Assembly: GCF_024741135.1 (NCBI RefSeq)
Contig: NZ_JANSUY010000024.1
Span: 50,340 to 114,339 of the forward strand
Direction: 5' to 3'
Length of the DNA stretch: 64,000 bases
DNA from: Aquiflexum gelatinilyticum
GTDB lineage: Bacteria > Bacteroidota > Bacteroidia > Cytophagales > Cyclobacteriaceae
Shown here: positions 8,770 to 17,133 of the stretch, piece after piece
How the letters are laid out: each line of letters begins with the position of its first letter
How positions within the stretch are numbered: the first letter of the stretch is position 1
The notes under the pieces: model-generated
Seen by the model: the letters and a program-made list of their open reading frames with translations, nothing else
The model's database searches: none
Told to the model about the DNA's origin: nothing
Translations under genes and position numbers: made by a program

Positions 8770-9759
8770 ATGGTGAAAAAATTTTCGATATTCTTTTTGT
8801 TATACTGCTGTTCAATTTGGGGGTTAAAAGCCCAAGATAGACTTCAGCTAGCAGATACCCTGCTGATAGACGGAGACACAATTATCATGTTGGGCGACTC
8901 CATTATTTTCAAACAGGAGGTCAAGCCTGTTTATTGGGAAAAAGGGGGGAACTTCAACCTGAGTATTCAGCAGGTCAGCCTTTCTAACTGGAATGCGGGG
9001 GGATCGAGCAATCTTGCTTGGAATACGGCTTTGGTTTTGTTTGGGAATTATAAAAAAGACAAGATCATTTGGGATACCAAGCTGAATATCAATGTGGGCT
9101 TTAATAGGCAGGCGGGAAGAAGCTATCCTTCACGCAAAACAAATGATAATTTTATTTTCATAACCAAATACGGTCGGGAACTGACTGAATCCTGGTTTTT
9201 GTCAACCCAGCTTGATGCCAGGACACAATTGCTTGAGGGCTTTAGATATTTTAGGCCATCAGGTGCAGAGTTGGATTCAAGGTCAAAACTATCGGACTTT
9301 CTAGCACCTGCATATATCCAATCCTCCACAGGTTTGAACTATAGGAGAGAATTCAAAAACAAAGACAGGATTTCCCTGATTGCCTCACCTTTTACAGGAA
9401 GATTTACTATCGTCATGGATGACTCATTGAGTAATGCCGGGGCTTTTGGAGTGGTTCCGGGAGAGTTGGTATTGCCTGAAGCAGGGCTGTCTTTTGGTTC
9501 TACCACAGACATTCAACTTTATGAAAATATTCGCTGGAGAGCAGATTTAAACCTTTTTACCAATTTCGAAAGTTTGGGAAATTTCGTAGTCAACCTCAAT
9601 TCTGTTGTCTCCATGCGAGTGAATAAATTTATTACCACAAGGATAGAAACAATTCTGATTTATGATGAAAAGGTTTTTATCCAGCAGGATTCCGGACCTC
9701 CCAAGCAAGCGATTCAGCTCCAGAATATGTTCAATTTTGGAATAGGACTGGATTTCTAA
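8770..9759 (+). CDS. DUF3078 outer-membrane-type protein
   Basis: This 329-residue protein has a signal peptide (IFFLLYCCSIWGLKAQ). The DUF3078 region is recognisable by the Trp-rich pattern FNLSIQQVSLSNWNAGGSSNLAW, followed by alternating hydrophobic beta strands to a terminal Phe (FGIGLDF), which suggests an outer-membrane beta-barrel. The family is restricted to Bacteroidota and has no established function. It is the last gene of the M16 operon. It converges on dnaX, and the two stop codons overlap by 4 bp. Confidence 0.85.
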   Translation: MVKKFSIFFLLYCCSIWGLKAQDRLQLADTLLIDGDTIIMLGDSIIFKQEVKPVYWEKGGNFNLSIQQVSLSNWNAGGSSNLAWNTALVLFGNYKKDKIIWDTKLNINVGFNRQAGRSYPSRKTNDNFIFITKYGRELTESWFLSTQLDARTQLLEGFRYFRPSGAELDSRSKLSDFLAPAYIQSSTGLNYRREFKNKDRISLIASPFTGRFTIVMDDSLSNAGAFGVVPGELVLPEAGLSFGSTTDIQLYENIRWRADLNLFTNFESLGNFVVNLNSVVSMRVNKFITTRIETILIYDEKVFIQQDSGPPKQAIQLQNMFNFGIGLDF

Positions 9760-10346
9760 AAGTCTGTTTCCAAACCAAATCTTTGCTTCAAATCCTTCAA
9801 TGCAGGCGATTTTTCAAGCAAATAGTTCAGCTTGTCTGTACTTGTATAGAGTTTCCTTTTACCATCATTTTCCTCCTCTTTGATAATCGCATCTAAATGA
9901 ATGCTATAATTATTCAGCTTTCTCCTCAAGATTTGAAGAATATCAGGTTTGATTTTTTGAAAAATTCCTTCTTGAATTTCTCCATTGAGTTGAAAAATGA
10001 TTGTTTCATTTTCTAACACCACAGGCTGCTTCAGAACTGTCATTTCAAGACTACGGTGTTGTGATTTGTAATCCTCAATGATTTCATTGATTTCAGATTT
10101 TAACTTGGCAAGGTCAAAAATCTCAGCGAGTTGTTCTGATGGTTTGGTTGGCTTTTCTTCTACATCTACTGTTACCATGGCCACTACTGTCGATTTTTGC
10201 TCAATAGCTACTTTGGCAGAACCAATACTCGTGGGAATGGATAGGGTTTTTTGGACAGGAGTTTTCTTCGCTGCAAAAGTATTTGTTTCTTTAAAAAGTG
10301 GTGTTGCTGAATTTTTTAAGTTTTCCTGAGGGACCTCAATCAGCCT
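9756..10346 (-). CDS. dnaX: C-terminal (tau-type) part of DnaX in the -1 frame
   Basis: This frame is open without a stop from the A10 run at 10346-10355 to a TAA at 9758-9756, adding 196 residues to the 380 residues read before the run (576 in total, a usual DnaX length in this phylum). It begins RLIEVPQENLKN, passes a low-complexity Thr/Pro/Lys linker and ends in a charged alpha/beta domain (QLNGEIQEGIF, LNNYSIHLDAI) that resembles the tau C-terminal region. It has no start of its own before a GTG at 10184 or an ATG at 10178, so it is better read as a dnaX extension than as a separate gene. Confidence 0.8.
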   Translation of the reverse strand, partial: RLIEVPQENLKNSATPLFKETNTFAAKKTPVQKTLSIPTSIGSAKVAIEQKSTVVAMVTVDVEEKPTKPSEQLAEIFDLAKLKSEINEIIEDYKSQHRSLEMTVLKQPVVLENETIIFQLNGEIQEGIFQKIKPDILQILRRKLNNYSIHLDAIIKEEENDGKRKLYTSTDKLNYLLEKSPALKDLKQRFGLETDF

Positions 10347-11485
10347 TTTTTTTTTGAATCCTCCTGTGCCAAAGCCGCCAAAGTAAGTGCTTGAGGCAAT
10401 TTTGACATTTTCATCAATGCCAATTCAACATGCAACCTTTGATTCTTGCTCGCCTTATATTGAATATCGCATTGATTACAGATGTTTAACGCAGACAACA
10501 AGAATGAAACGCTTGCCTGCTGGGATTGCATCAAGTACCTGTCTCTTGCTGATTCGGAAACCTGAATGAGATCAACCGTCGCAGGATCCTTGCATACCAT
10601 AAGGTCCCTCAAATGCTCCGAAAGACCCACAATGAAATTGTTCCCGTCAAATCCTTTTTTCAAAATCTCATCGAAAATCAGGAGCACATTTGATATACTT
10701 CCTGCAAGCAATGAATCTACAACCTTAAAATAATAATCGTAATCAAGAATATGGAGGTTGCTGATGGTTTCCAGATAAGTCAATCTGTTGCCTGATGAAT
10801 AAGTCACAATCAAATCAAACATTGAAAGTGCATCCCTCAATGCCCCATCCGCTTTGGTTGCAATAAGTCTCAACGCCTCATCTTCAGCATCAATTTTTTC
10901 TTGCTCCGCGATATATTTGAGATGCAAAGCAATATCGTTGATAAGGATTCTGTTGAAGTCAAAAATCTGACATCGCGATAATATCGTAGGGATTACTTTG
11001 TGTTTTTCTGTAGTGGCTAGAATGAAAATAGCATACTTGGGTGGCTCTTCAAGTGTCTTCAGAAATGCATTGAACGCTGCATTGGAGAGCATGTGCACTT
11101 CATCTATGATATAAACCTTATATAATCCTTGCTGTGGGGCGTAGCGGACTTGTTCAACCAGGTTTCGGATATCATCTACAGAGTTGTTGGAGGCAGCATC
11201 CAGTTCATGGACGTTAAATGATGCATTGTTATTAAAGGCTAGGCAGGAATCACATTGATTACAGGCTTCGAAATCTGAAGTCCTGTGTTGACAATTGATG
11301 GTTTTGGCAAGTATCCTTGCGCAGGTTGTCTTTCCTACACCTCTAGGTCCACAAAATAGAAAAGCCTGGGCCAGATGGTTGTTTTTGATCGCATTTTTTA
11401 GCGTAGTCGTAATGTGCTGCTGTCCTACTACACTATTAAAATCGGAAGGCCTGTATTTTCTGGCTGATACTACAAAATTTTCCAT
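10340..11485 (-). CDS. dnaX: DNA polymerase III subunit gamma/tau, zero-frame product
   Basis: This is the clamp-loader ATPase of the replisome. The zero frame gives 381 residues: Walker A (GPRGVGKTTCA, near 46), the zinc cysteines (C then CNQCDSC), the Walker B/DEAH-like IIDEVHML, sensor 1 (ATTEKHK), the arginine finger region SRCQIFDF and the domain III helices to about 370. It ends EDSKKKG and a TGA two codons after the A-run. This matches the length of a gamma-type product lacking tau domains IV-V. The rest of tau is encoded in the -1 frame downstream. Both forms may be made, as in E. coli (ribosomal frameshift) and Thermus (transcriptional slippage). Confidence 0.95.
   Translation of the reverse strand: MENFVVSARKYRPSDFNSVVGQQHITTTLKNAIKNNHLAQAFLFCGPRGVGKTTCARILAKTINCQHRTSDFEACNQCDSCLAFNNNASFNVHELDAASNNSVDDIRNLVEQVRYAPQQGLYKVYIIDEVHMLSNAAFNAFLKTLEEPPKYAIFILATTEKHKVIPTILSRCQIFDFNRILINDIALHLKYIAEQEKIDAEDEALRLIATKADGALRDALSMFDLIVTYSSGNRLTYLETISNLHILDYDYYFKVVDSLLAGSISNVLLIFDEILKKGFDGNNFIVGLSEHLRDLMVCKDPATVDLIQVSESARDRYLMQSQQASVSFLLSALNICNQCDIQYKASKNQRLHVELALMKMSKLPQALTLAALAQEDSKKKG
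10346..10355 (-). other. dnaX slippery site (A10) with upstream AGGAGG
   Basis: On the minus strand the codons read GAT TCA AAA AAA AAA GGC TGA, giving ten consecutive A and the heptamer A AAA AAA in the right phase for -1 slippage. AGGAGG lies 4 nt upstream of the run, like the Shine-Dalgarno element that stimulates E. coli dnaX frameshifting. A small hairpin (TGAG-GTCC-CTCA) follows the stop. A sequencing error in the homopolymer is the alternative. Confidence 0.75.
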
Positions 11486-11751
11486 CGCCGCAAGATATAA
11501 AATAATTGGAATTCAGAGCTTGACTGCCGAATTGTTATTTGAGGTTTTTTTTATAAAATATTCATTTTGTAGGGGTTAATTTTAGAATTGGAAAATTGAA
11601 AAATTACAAATTCCATTTTAGGCAGCTTTCTAGTTAATATTTACTTCTTATTCCAATCACTAGGCCCAAATATCCTGAAGATCATTGTCATAGTTCTCGT
11701 TTCTTGATACCTTGTACTTAAAAAATTCCCTCCGTGGAACCATTTTTACAC

Positions 11752-11759
11752 TATATTTG
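11752..11759 (+). promoter_or_regulatory. -7 box of ssrA
   Basis: TATATTTG is a perfect match to TAnnTTTG, ending 19 bp before the mature 5' end of tmRNA, leaving a short 5' precursor for RNase P to remove. Confidence 0.5.
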
Positions 11760-11778
11760 TCTCCCATTACAGAAAAAT

Positions 11779-12182
11779 GGGGCTGACCGGTTTTGACAGT
11801 AGGTGTAAGGACTGGGCTCGCATGCAGGCCGGAGTATGTACGGCCTTGAATAATTCATACGAACATAACTGGCGAAACTTCTTACGCCATGGCTGCATAA
11901 TCTAACCCTTCGGGGACAAGATAACGCTTAAAGGGTTGAGCCTCGATAGATGCTCCCCGGCCACATCCCGCAACCCCCCGTCCTTTCGGGGTTGAATCTG
12001 GGGTGTCGAAATGATCGGACTAGTATCGGCAATGCTACTAAGCCGGTGCGAAATCTAAGTAGCTAAGCAGTGGATAGGTGTGTCATCCAGCAGTATACTG
12101 ACGAAAACCCAACAGATGACTAAGCATGTAGACGGTACGGTGTTTCCCTATCTGGACGCGGGTTCGAATCCCGCCAGCTCCA
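11779..12182 (+). ncRNA. ssrA: Transfer-messenger RNA (tmRNA)
   Basis: The one-piece tmRNA starts GGGGCUGACCGGUUUUGACA and ends with the T-arm (GGTTCGAATCCC) and CAGCTCC plus discriminator A, which pairs with the 5' GGGGCTG acceptor strand (one G-U). The 3' CCA is not encoded. The tag-coding stretch at 11871-11900 reads GETSYAMAA then TAA, matching the Cytophagales tag type. With SmpB it rescues ribosomes stalled on broken messages and marks the nascent protein for proteolysis. Pseudoknot-forming segments lie between the tag and the T-arm, for example the CCCCCCG/CGGGG segments near 11971-11992. Confidence 0.97.
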
Positions 12183-12191
12183 CAAAAAATG

Positions 12192-12235
12192 AAGCCTTCC
12201 TCTGACCTCTTGTAAGGGTTCGAGGAAGGCTTTTT
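12192..12235 (+). terminator. Intrinsic terminator of ssrA
   Basis: An 11-bp stem AAGCCTTCCTC / GAGGAAGGCTT (12192-12202 with 12222-12232) ends in a run of T, 10 bp after the tmRNA 3' end. Confidence 0.9.
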
Positions 12236-12299
12236 GGATTATTCTCTGAACAACAAAGAAAATGAAAGTTTAAAAAATCACCCACTAAGGCTTATATTT

Positions 12300-12512
12300 T
12301 TAGAATAACAAGGCGCTTTTGATGCCCTGTGCCAATTTTGTGCTAAAGGAACTATAAAGTTCCTTTTTCTGATCTTTTTGTATCGAAAGAAAAGAAGTCC
12401 TGTTGCGGATGACTTCCCAAGCATTGTCTTTTGCTTCTCTTTCACTGCCTGCCAAGGTCTGGATTTGGAACTCAATACCATTGATTTCCAATTTGATTAC
12501 ATACTTTACCAT
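12300..12512 (-). CDS. Small hypothetical protein
   Basis: This small ORF encodes 70 residues from the ATG at 12512; a TTG three codons earlier is possible but weaker. The protein reads MVKYVIKLEINGIEFQIQT, then a charged helix (SEREAKDNAWEVI) and a basic C-terminus. The pattern suggests a small beta-beta-alpha cytoplasmic protein. I do not recognise the family. The sequence looks protein-like rather than random, unlike the overlapping frame at 12278-12481. It stands alone between ssrA and the ABC exporter genes. Confidence 0.5.
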   Translation of the reverse strand: MVKYVIKLEINGIEFQIQTLAGSEREAKDNAWEVIRNRTSFLSIQKDQKKELYSSFSTKLAQGIKSALLF

Positions 12513-12743
12513 TTTTTCCAAATTTTAATTTAAAACCTAAAAACTTTTAATTCTTAATGACAGTCTTATGACTGTACCTTCAACTTGCGATTGATCTTGT
12601 AAAGCGTTATTGTTTATACAAATTACATTTTTATATATTTAAAAAACAAATTTTTGCTAAAAAATATTTAAATAAAAACGAAAAACCTGAAAAATAGCAG
12701 GATGTAACCTTATACCTAACCAAAAGAATGTCCCATAAAAGCC

Positions 12744-12785
12744 AAAAAAAAAGGTTTGAGAAAGGGAAATTCCCTGTCTCAAACC
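12744..12785 (-). terminator. Intrinsic terminator of the ABC exporter genes
   Basis: On the minus strand the stem GGTTTGAGA / TCTCAAACC encloses an inner AGGGAAATTCCCT palindrome and is followed by nine T. It lies 24 bp beyond the stop of the ATPase gene. Confidence 0.88.
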
Positions 12786-12808
12786 CGAATCTCAAGCTCA
12801 ATCTAATC

Positions 12809-13504
12809 TTATACTCCGAAGTAGGTGTTTAATTCCTCCGACATGAGTGCTTTCTCATTGAGATCTTTGATTACTTTCCCTTTTTCCAACAAAACAATCC
12901 TGTCGCAGATTTCAGTCACATGGTTCAAATCATGGCTCGAAATCAAAAAAGTAATTTTTGAATTTTCCTTGGACTGAAGAATCAGTTTCTTTAGTCTGTT
13001 TTGTGAACTTGGATCCAGATTTTCAAAAGGTTCATCGAGAAGTACAGCCTCAGGATGGCCCATCATTGCCGCAGCTATTCCTACTTTCTTAAGATTGCCT
13101 TTGGAAAGGTCTCTGATATATTTCTTTTTTCCCAATATCTCGTCATTGAAAAGCTCTTTAAAGTTTTCAAGATGAAGCTTCAAATCTTCTTCGGACAGCC
13201 TGTAAATCTTCCGCAAAGTCTCAAAATATTCATCCGGAGTCAGGTAAGACAACAACATGTGTTCATCAAGATAGGCACCAACTCTGCTTTTCCAATCCTC
13301 GCTTTTGCTTACATCGTTGCCTTCAAAGGTTACTTTTCCGGCTGATGCACGGACAAGGTCAAGCATAATTCGAAAAAGTGTTGTTTTGCCTGCACCATTG
13401 TTTCCAACCAACCCAAAACATTCTGATTTGGGAATTTCCAATGCTTCAACATCAAGCACTACTGCTTCTTTGTATTGTTTTTTAAGTCCTTCTACCTTGA
13501 TCAT
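12809..13504 (-). CDS. ABC transporter ATP-binding protein
   Basis: This 231-residue nucleotide-binding subunit has Walker A (GNNGAGKTT, near 38), the signature DLSKGNLKKVG (a slightly unusual LSKGN in place of LSGGQ), Walker B (AVLLDEPFENLDP) and the switch histidine (ISSHDL). It energises the DUF5687 membrane protein encoded immediately upstream, whose stop codon overlaps its ATG. The substrate is unknown. The pair is followed by a strong terminator. Confidence 0.93.
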   Translation of the reverse strand: MIKVEGLKKQYKEAVVLDVEALEIPKSECFGLVGNNGAGKTTLFRIMLDLVRASAGKVTFEGNDVSKSEDWKSRVGAYLDEHMLLSYLTPDEYFETLRKIYRLSEEDLKLHLENFKELFNDEILGKKKYIRDLSKGNLKKVGIAAAMMGHPEAVLLDEPFENLDPSSQNRLKKLILQSKENSKITFLISSHDLNHVTEICDRIVLLEKGKVIKDLNEKALMSEELNTYFGV

Positions 13505-14988
13505 AATTCTTGTCTGAATGAAGATGATATTTCGTATCTGTTTTGTAAAACTTTATCAATTGAAATCTTGGATAAATATGGAAATGCCAAAATCCCGGCT
13601 ATTCCAACTATCCCTAATGCCAATAAGCCCGCATATTGACTGACCAAAAGCGCAAAGGGAAGGTAAATGACATAAGGAGCACCAATCATCGGGATGATCA
13701 TCAGGAATTGGGCAATGCCAACGCCTTCATAATTGAACATCGCACCTTTATTGAGGTCCATTGGTTTTGGTTTCCAAAGCGACAGGTAAATCACCAAATG
13801 CATGATGACTCCCATATTGAAAAGGAATGTGGCCACATGAATCAACAAAATGTCCCAACCAAAATAAACATATGGCACAGAAGCCAATAGGCAAAGGCAG
13901 GAGGTCACAGCAAACAAAAGATATTTGCCTTTAACAAGTGCCTCAACTCCTGTTCTTTTTTGGAGGAAAAAATCAAAATTGGCTGAATTCCAACTTAGGA
14001 ATAGCTGCCCATACTGAAGCATAAAGATCCCTGTGATAAATGAACCTACAAATACAAACATGTGGCTAAAACCCGTCTCGGATTTGTATGCAGGATTGGT
14101 ATAGAAAATCAGCCCGTAAAGCAGAAAAAATCCCGCCAACATCAGGTAAGTCCGGCTTTTTTTATGTCTGATGATCAGCTTCCACTCGAGGTTTGCCAAT
14201 TCGCCGGCAAGTCCAAATCTTGAAAATATTCCTAAATCCTGATTGACAAAGCGGACATTCTCCTCTTGGGTGAGATCTTCTAAATAGGCATTGTTGTAAT
14301 AATATTTGTATGCAAGCCAATAGGTGGCTAAAAAAAGCAACCCTAAAACAACCACAGGCAAGGGGCTTGTCAATGACAAATCGAAGATCGGTTTGACCAA
14401 GCTGCCGAGATTAAACCAACCATAATAAGTAGATCCAGCCCCGATAAGCAATAAAGCAAAAATAACCCCGATTCCTATAAGGCTATCCTCGAACCTCTGC
14501 TTGAACCACAACATCAGCCAATGCAGCGACCAACTTGTAAACAGGATACAAAACAGCCAAGACCAAGCTGCACCAGCCCCAAACCTCGGAGCAACTTCCT
14601 GAATTGCAAAAGGAGTAAATAACAAAGGTGTGATCAAAGTCAGCGGTGACACGAATGACCTTCCCAAGAGGAAATGGATAATGTTACTCTTCTTGATTGG
14701 GAGATGAAGAAACCGTTCCAATTCAATGACAGGTAGCTTTTGTACAAAGTACCTGTACATAAATTCGAAAAGGAAAAAGTAAACCAACGCTCCACTCAAT
14801 GTCGCATATGCATCGGAACTTTCGAAACCTTTCTCTATGATCGGCTTCAGGAATAGCCCGAGCATTACTACATAGGAAAGAAGCAAAAGAGCCATAAATG
14901 CCAAAAATATAGCCACCAAGGCACTTTTGGCAAATGACGTGGACCGGATGGTTTTCAATAACTCCAAACGGATCAGTTCTAAAACCAT
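13501..14988 (-). CDS. DUF5687 family ABC-type membrane protein
   Basis: This 495-residue integral membrane protein has about twelve hydrophobic segments and a cytoplasmic N-terminus (MVLELIRLELLKTIRSTSFAKS). It resembles the Bacteroidota DUF5687 family, which is usually encoded next to an ABC ATPase and is probably the permease. The gene overlaps the ATPase start by 4 bp, so the two are translationally coupled. The exported compound cannot be inferred. The 102-bp region upstream is shared with a divergent nitroreductase gene. Confidence 0.85.
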   Translation of the reverse strand: MVLELIRLELLKTIRSTSFAKSALVAIFLAFMALLLLSYVVMLGLFLKPIIEKGFESSDAYATLSGALVYFFLFEFMYRYFVQKLPVIELERFLHLPIKKSNIIHFLLGRSFVSPLTLITPLLFTPFAIQEVAPRFGAGAAWSWLFCILFTSWSLHWLMLWFKQRFEDSLIGIGVIFALLLIGAGSTYYGWFNLGSLVKPIFDLSLTSPLPVVVLGLLFLATYWLAYKYYYNNAYLEDLTQEENVRFVNQDLGIFSRFGLAGELANLEWKLIIRHKKSRTYLMLAGFFLLYGLIFYTNPAYKSETGFSHMFVFVGSFITGIFMLQYGQLFLSWNSANFDFFLQKRTGVEALVKGKYLLFAVTSCLCLLASVPYVYFGWDILLIHVATFLFNMGVIMHLVIYLSLWKPKPMDLNKGAMFNYEGVGIAQFLMIIPMIGAPYVIYLPFALLVSQYAGLLALGIVGIAGILAFPYLSKISIDKVLQNRYEISSSFRQEL

Positions 14989-15090
14989 AATGGATTGAAT
15001 AAGGGTTAAAAGATAAATAAATGTAATTTTGGTTTTGAATATAGGTAAAAGTAACCAAGCCTATAAACCAACCAAAATTTAATTGACCAA

Positions 15091-15822
15091 ATGAGGGAAA
15101 ATATACAGGAAATAGGATTTTTCGATATAGTACAAGGAAGAAGGTCAGTCAGGATTTTTGACCAAGTGACACTTTTTGACCACCAAATTGTACAGAAATG
15201 CCTTGAAGCAGCCACACTTGCACCCAACAGTTCCAATATGCAGCTGTGGGAATTTTATAGAATTCCTGAAACTTCCATGCTCAAAGATCCCATTTCCCGA
15301 CTCTGCATGAATCAAAAAGCGGCTACTACAGCGCGAGAACTAGTAGTCATCGTAACCCGAAGAGACAAATGGAAAAGCAGGGCTGCGGCCAACCTTTCTT
15401 ACATTAGGGAAACTTATAAAAACTCCCCCGGCAAAAAACAAAAGCAGGCCGAAGCCTATTATGGGAATCTCATCCCAAAGTTATACTCAAAATACCCTTT
15501 GTGGTCGCTGACCAAACAAATCATCGCTTGGTTTATGTCATTGAAAAGACCCATGGTCAGGGAAGTAACCGAATCAGATGTACGGGTGTCTGTGCACAAA
15601 AGTGCAGCCTTGGCTGCCATGACATTCATGTACGCTATGAAGGCTGAAGGCTATGACACTTGTCCTATGGAAGGCTTCGATTCGGTGCGGGTCAAAAAAC
15701 TTTTGGATTTACCTAAATCAGCTGAAATAAATATGATCATAGGCTGTGGTAAAGGATTACCTGAAGGGGTTTATGGAAAGAGATTCAGGGTGGCAAATGA
15801 TGAAGTGATTTTTGAAAAGTAA
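15091..15822 (+). CDS. Nitroreductase family protein
   Basis: This 243-residue predicted FMN-dependent oxidoreductase starts with the typical RRSVRIFD phosphate/FMN-binding motif, followed by ATLAPNSSNMQLWEFY (residues about 48-63). The C-terminal half has the AAMTFMYAMKAEGYDTCPMEGFD helix and the family's GCGKG turn. It is slightly longer than the average family member, with an insert near 100-150 rich in basic residues. The physiological substrate is unknown. It converges on rarA with only 11 bp between the stop codons and stands as a single gene. Confidence 0.9.
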   Translation: MRENIQEIGFFDIVQGRRSVRIFDQVTLFDHQIVQKCLEAATLAPNSSNMQLWEFYRIPETSMLKDPISRLCMNQKAATTARELVVIVTRRDKWKSRAAANLSYIRETYKNSPGKKQKQAEAYYGNLIPKLYSKYPLWSLTKQIIAWFMSLKRPMVREVTESDVRVSVHKSAALAAMTFMYAMKAEGYDTCPMEGFDSVRVKKLLDLPKSAEINMIIGCGKGLPEGVYGKRFRVANDEVIFEK

Positions 15823-15833
15823 GCCAATTCTTT

Positions 15834-17096
15834 TCAATACCCATACTTACCCTTCCACTTCTCTTTCAGGTATTTTCTCAATTCATTTTCCCGGGCATTG
15901 TTTCCAGGATCATAAAGCTTGAGGTTTTTGATTTCATCTGGTAAAAATTCCTGCGTCACAAAATTCCCTTCATAGTCGTGTGAGTACTTGTATTCTTTGC
16001 CATAATTAAGATCCTTCATCAGTTTGGTAGGCGCATTGCGGAGATGTAGCGGAACAGACAGGTCCCCTTTTTCCCTGACCAAAGCTTGGGCCTGATTGAT
16101 GGCAAGGTACGCGGCATTGCTTTTTGGCGAGCTTGCCAGATAAGTGACACATTGGGAAAGGATAATCCTTGCCTCGGGGTATCCTATGATTTTGACAGCT
16201 TCAAAGCAATTAGTAGCCAAAAGAAGTGCATTTGGATTAGCATTGCCGATATCTTCTGAAGCCAAAATCACCAACCTCCTGGCAATAAACTTTACATCTT
16301 CGCCACCTTCGATCATTCTCGCCAACCAATACACAGCCGCATTTGGATCCGAACCGCGAATAGACTTGATAAAGGCCGATATTATATCATAATGCTGTTC
16401 TCCTGATTTGTCATAGAGCGCTACTTTCTGCTGAGCTATCTCGGTGACAATGTCATTGGTTATGACACAGGGATCCTGGTTGATCCCATCTATGACTATT
16501 TCGAGTAAGTTCAAAAGCTTACGGCCATCACCTCCCGAAAGCCTGAGTAGTGCTTCTGTTTCTTGCAGTTCAACTTTTTTCTTTTTGAGGTCAATATCCT
16601 TATCCAAAGCCTGCTTGACCATTGCTTCCAACTCGGATCTTCCGAGGGGATTGAGGGTAAAAACCTGACACCTTGACAAAAGGGCAGCATTGACCTCGAA
16701 TGAAGGGTTTTCAGTGGTAGCTCCAATCAGTCTGATCGTTCCCTTTTCGACAGCCCCCAAAAGAGCATCCTGTTGGGACTTGTTGAACCTGTGGATTTCG
16801 TCAATAAAAAGCACAACACCAAGTTGAAATTTTGCTTTTTCGATAACCTCACGGATGTCCTTTACTCCCGAACTCACAGCGCTCAGCGTATAAAAAGGGG
16901 CTTTGATTTCATTGGCAATGATATTGGCGATGGTGGTTTTGCCCACCCCCGGGGGTCCCCACAAAATCAGAGAAGGCACATTGCCGCATTTGATCGCTTT
17001 ATGCAAAAAAGAACTAGGCGAAGAAAGGTGCTCCTGACCGATCAGGTCTTCCAACCTGTGGGGGCGCATTCGTTCGGCTAATGGGATTTGATTCAT
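15834..17096 (-). CDS. rarA: Replication-associated recombination protein A
   Basis: This 420-residue AAA+ ATPase (RarA/MgsA, WHIP/Mgs1 family) acts at stalled replication forks. It has Walker A (GPPGVGKTT, near 47), Walker B (LFIDEIHRF), sensor 1 (GATTENPSFEV), the arginine finger region (LLSRCQVF) and the C-terminal tetramerisation domain with the conserved ASEDIGNANP and HLRNAPTKLMK. Length is normal. It is related to the clamp-loader subunit DnaX, also in this window. It is apparently monocistronic or followed by no same-strand gene. Confidence 0.96.
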   Translation of the reverse strand: MNQIPLAERMRPHRLEDLIGQEHLSSPSSFLHKAIKCGNVPSLILWGPPGVGKTTIANIIANEIKAPFYTLSAVSSGVKDIREVIEKAKFQLGVVLFIDEIHRFNKSQQDALLGAVEKGTIRLIGATTENPSFEVNAALLSRCQVFTLNPLGRSELEAMVKQALDKDIDLKKKKVELQETEALLRLSGGDGRKLLNLLEIVIDGINQDPCVITNDIVTEIAQQKVALYDKSGEQHYDIISAFIKSIRGSDPNAAVYWLARMIEGGEDVKFIARRLVILASEDIGNANPNALLLATNCFEAVKIIGYPEARIILSQCVTYLASSPKSNAAYLAINQAQALVREKGDLSVPLHLRNAPTKLMKDLNYGKEYKYSHDYEGNFVTQEFLPDEIKNLKLYDPGNNARENELRKYLKEKWKGKYGY

Positions 17097-17133
17097 TTAA
17101 TTTTTCAAAAGCTGTAAACAGAAAGCAAAATGT

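Noticed and set aside
9756..10184. Independent small gene downstream of dnaX
   Set aside because: The frame is open far upstream of its GTG/ATG into the dnaX A-run, and the content fits the tau C-terminus, so it is read as part of dnaX.
12278..12481. 67-codon minus-strand ORF overlapping the small protein gene
   Set aside because: The other frame (12300-12512) has a better start and a more protein-like sequence.
11779..12800. tmRNA as a phage or island attachment site
   Set aside because: No integrase gene and no duplicated tmRNA 3' end is visible downstream; only a terminator and one small ORF follow.
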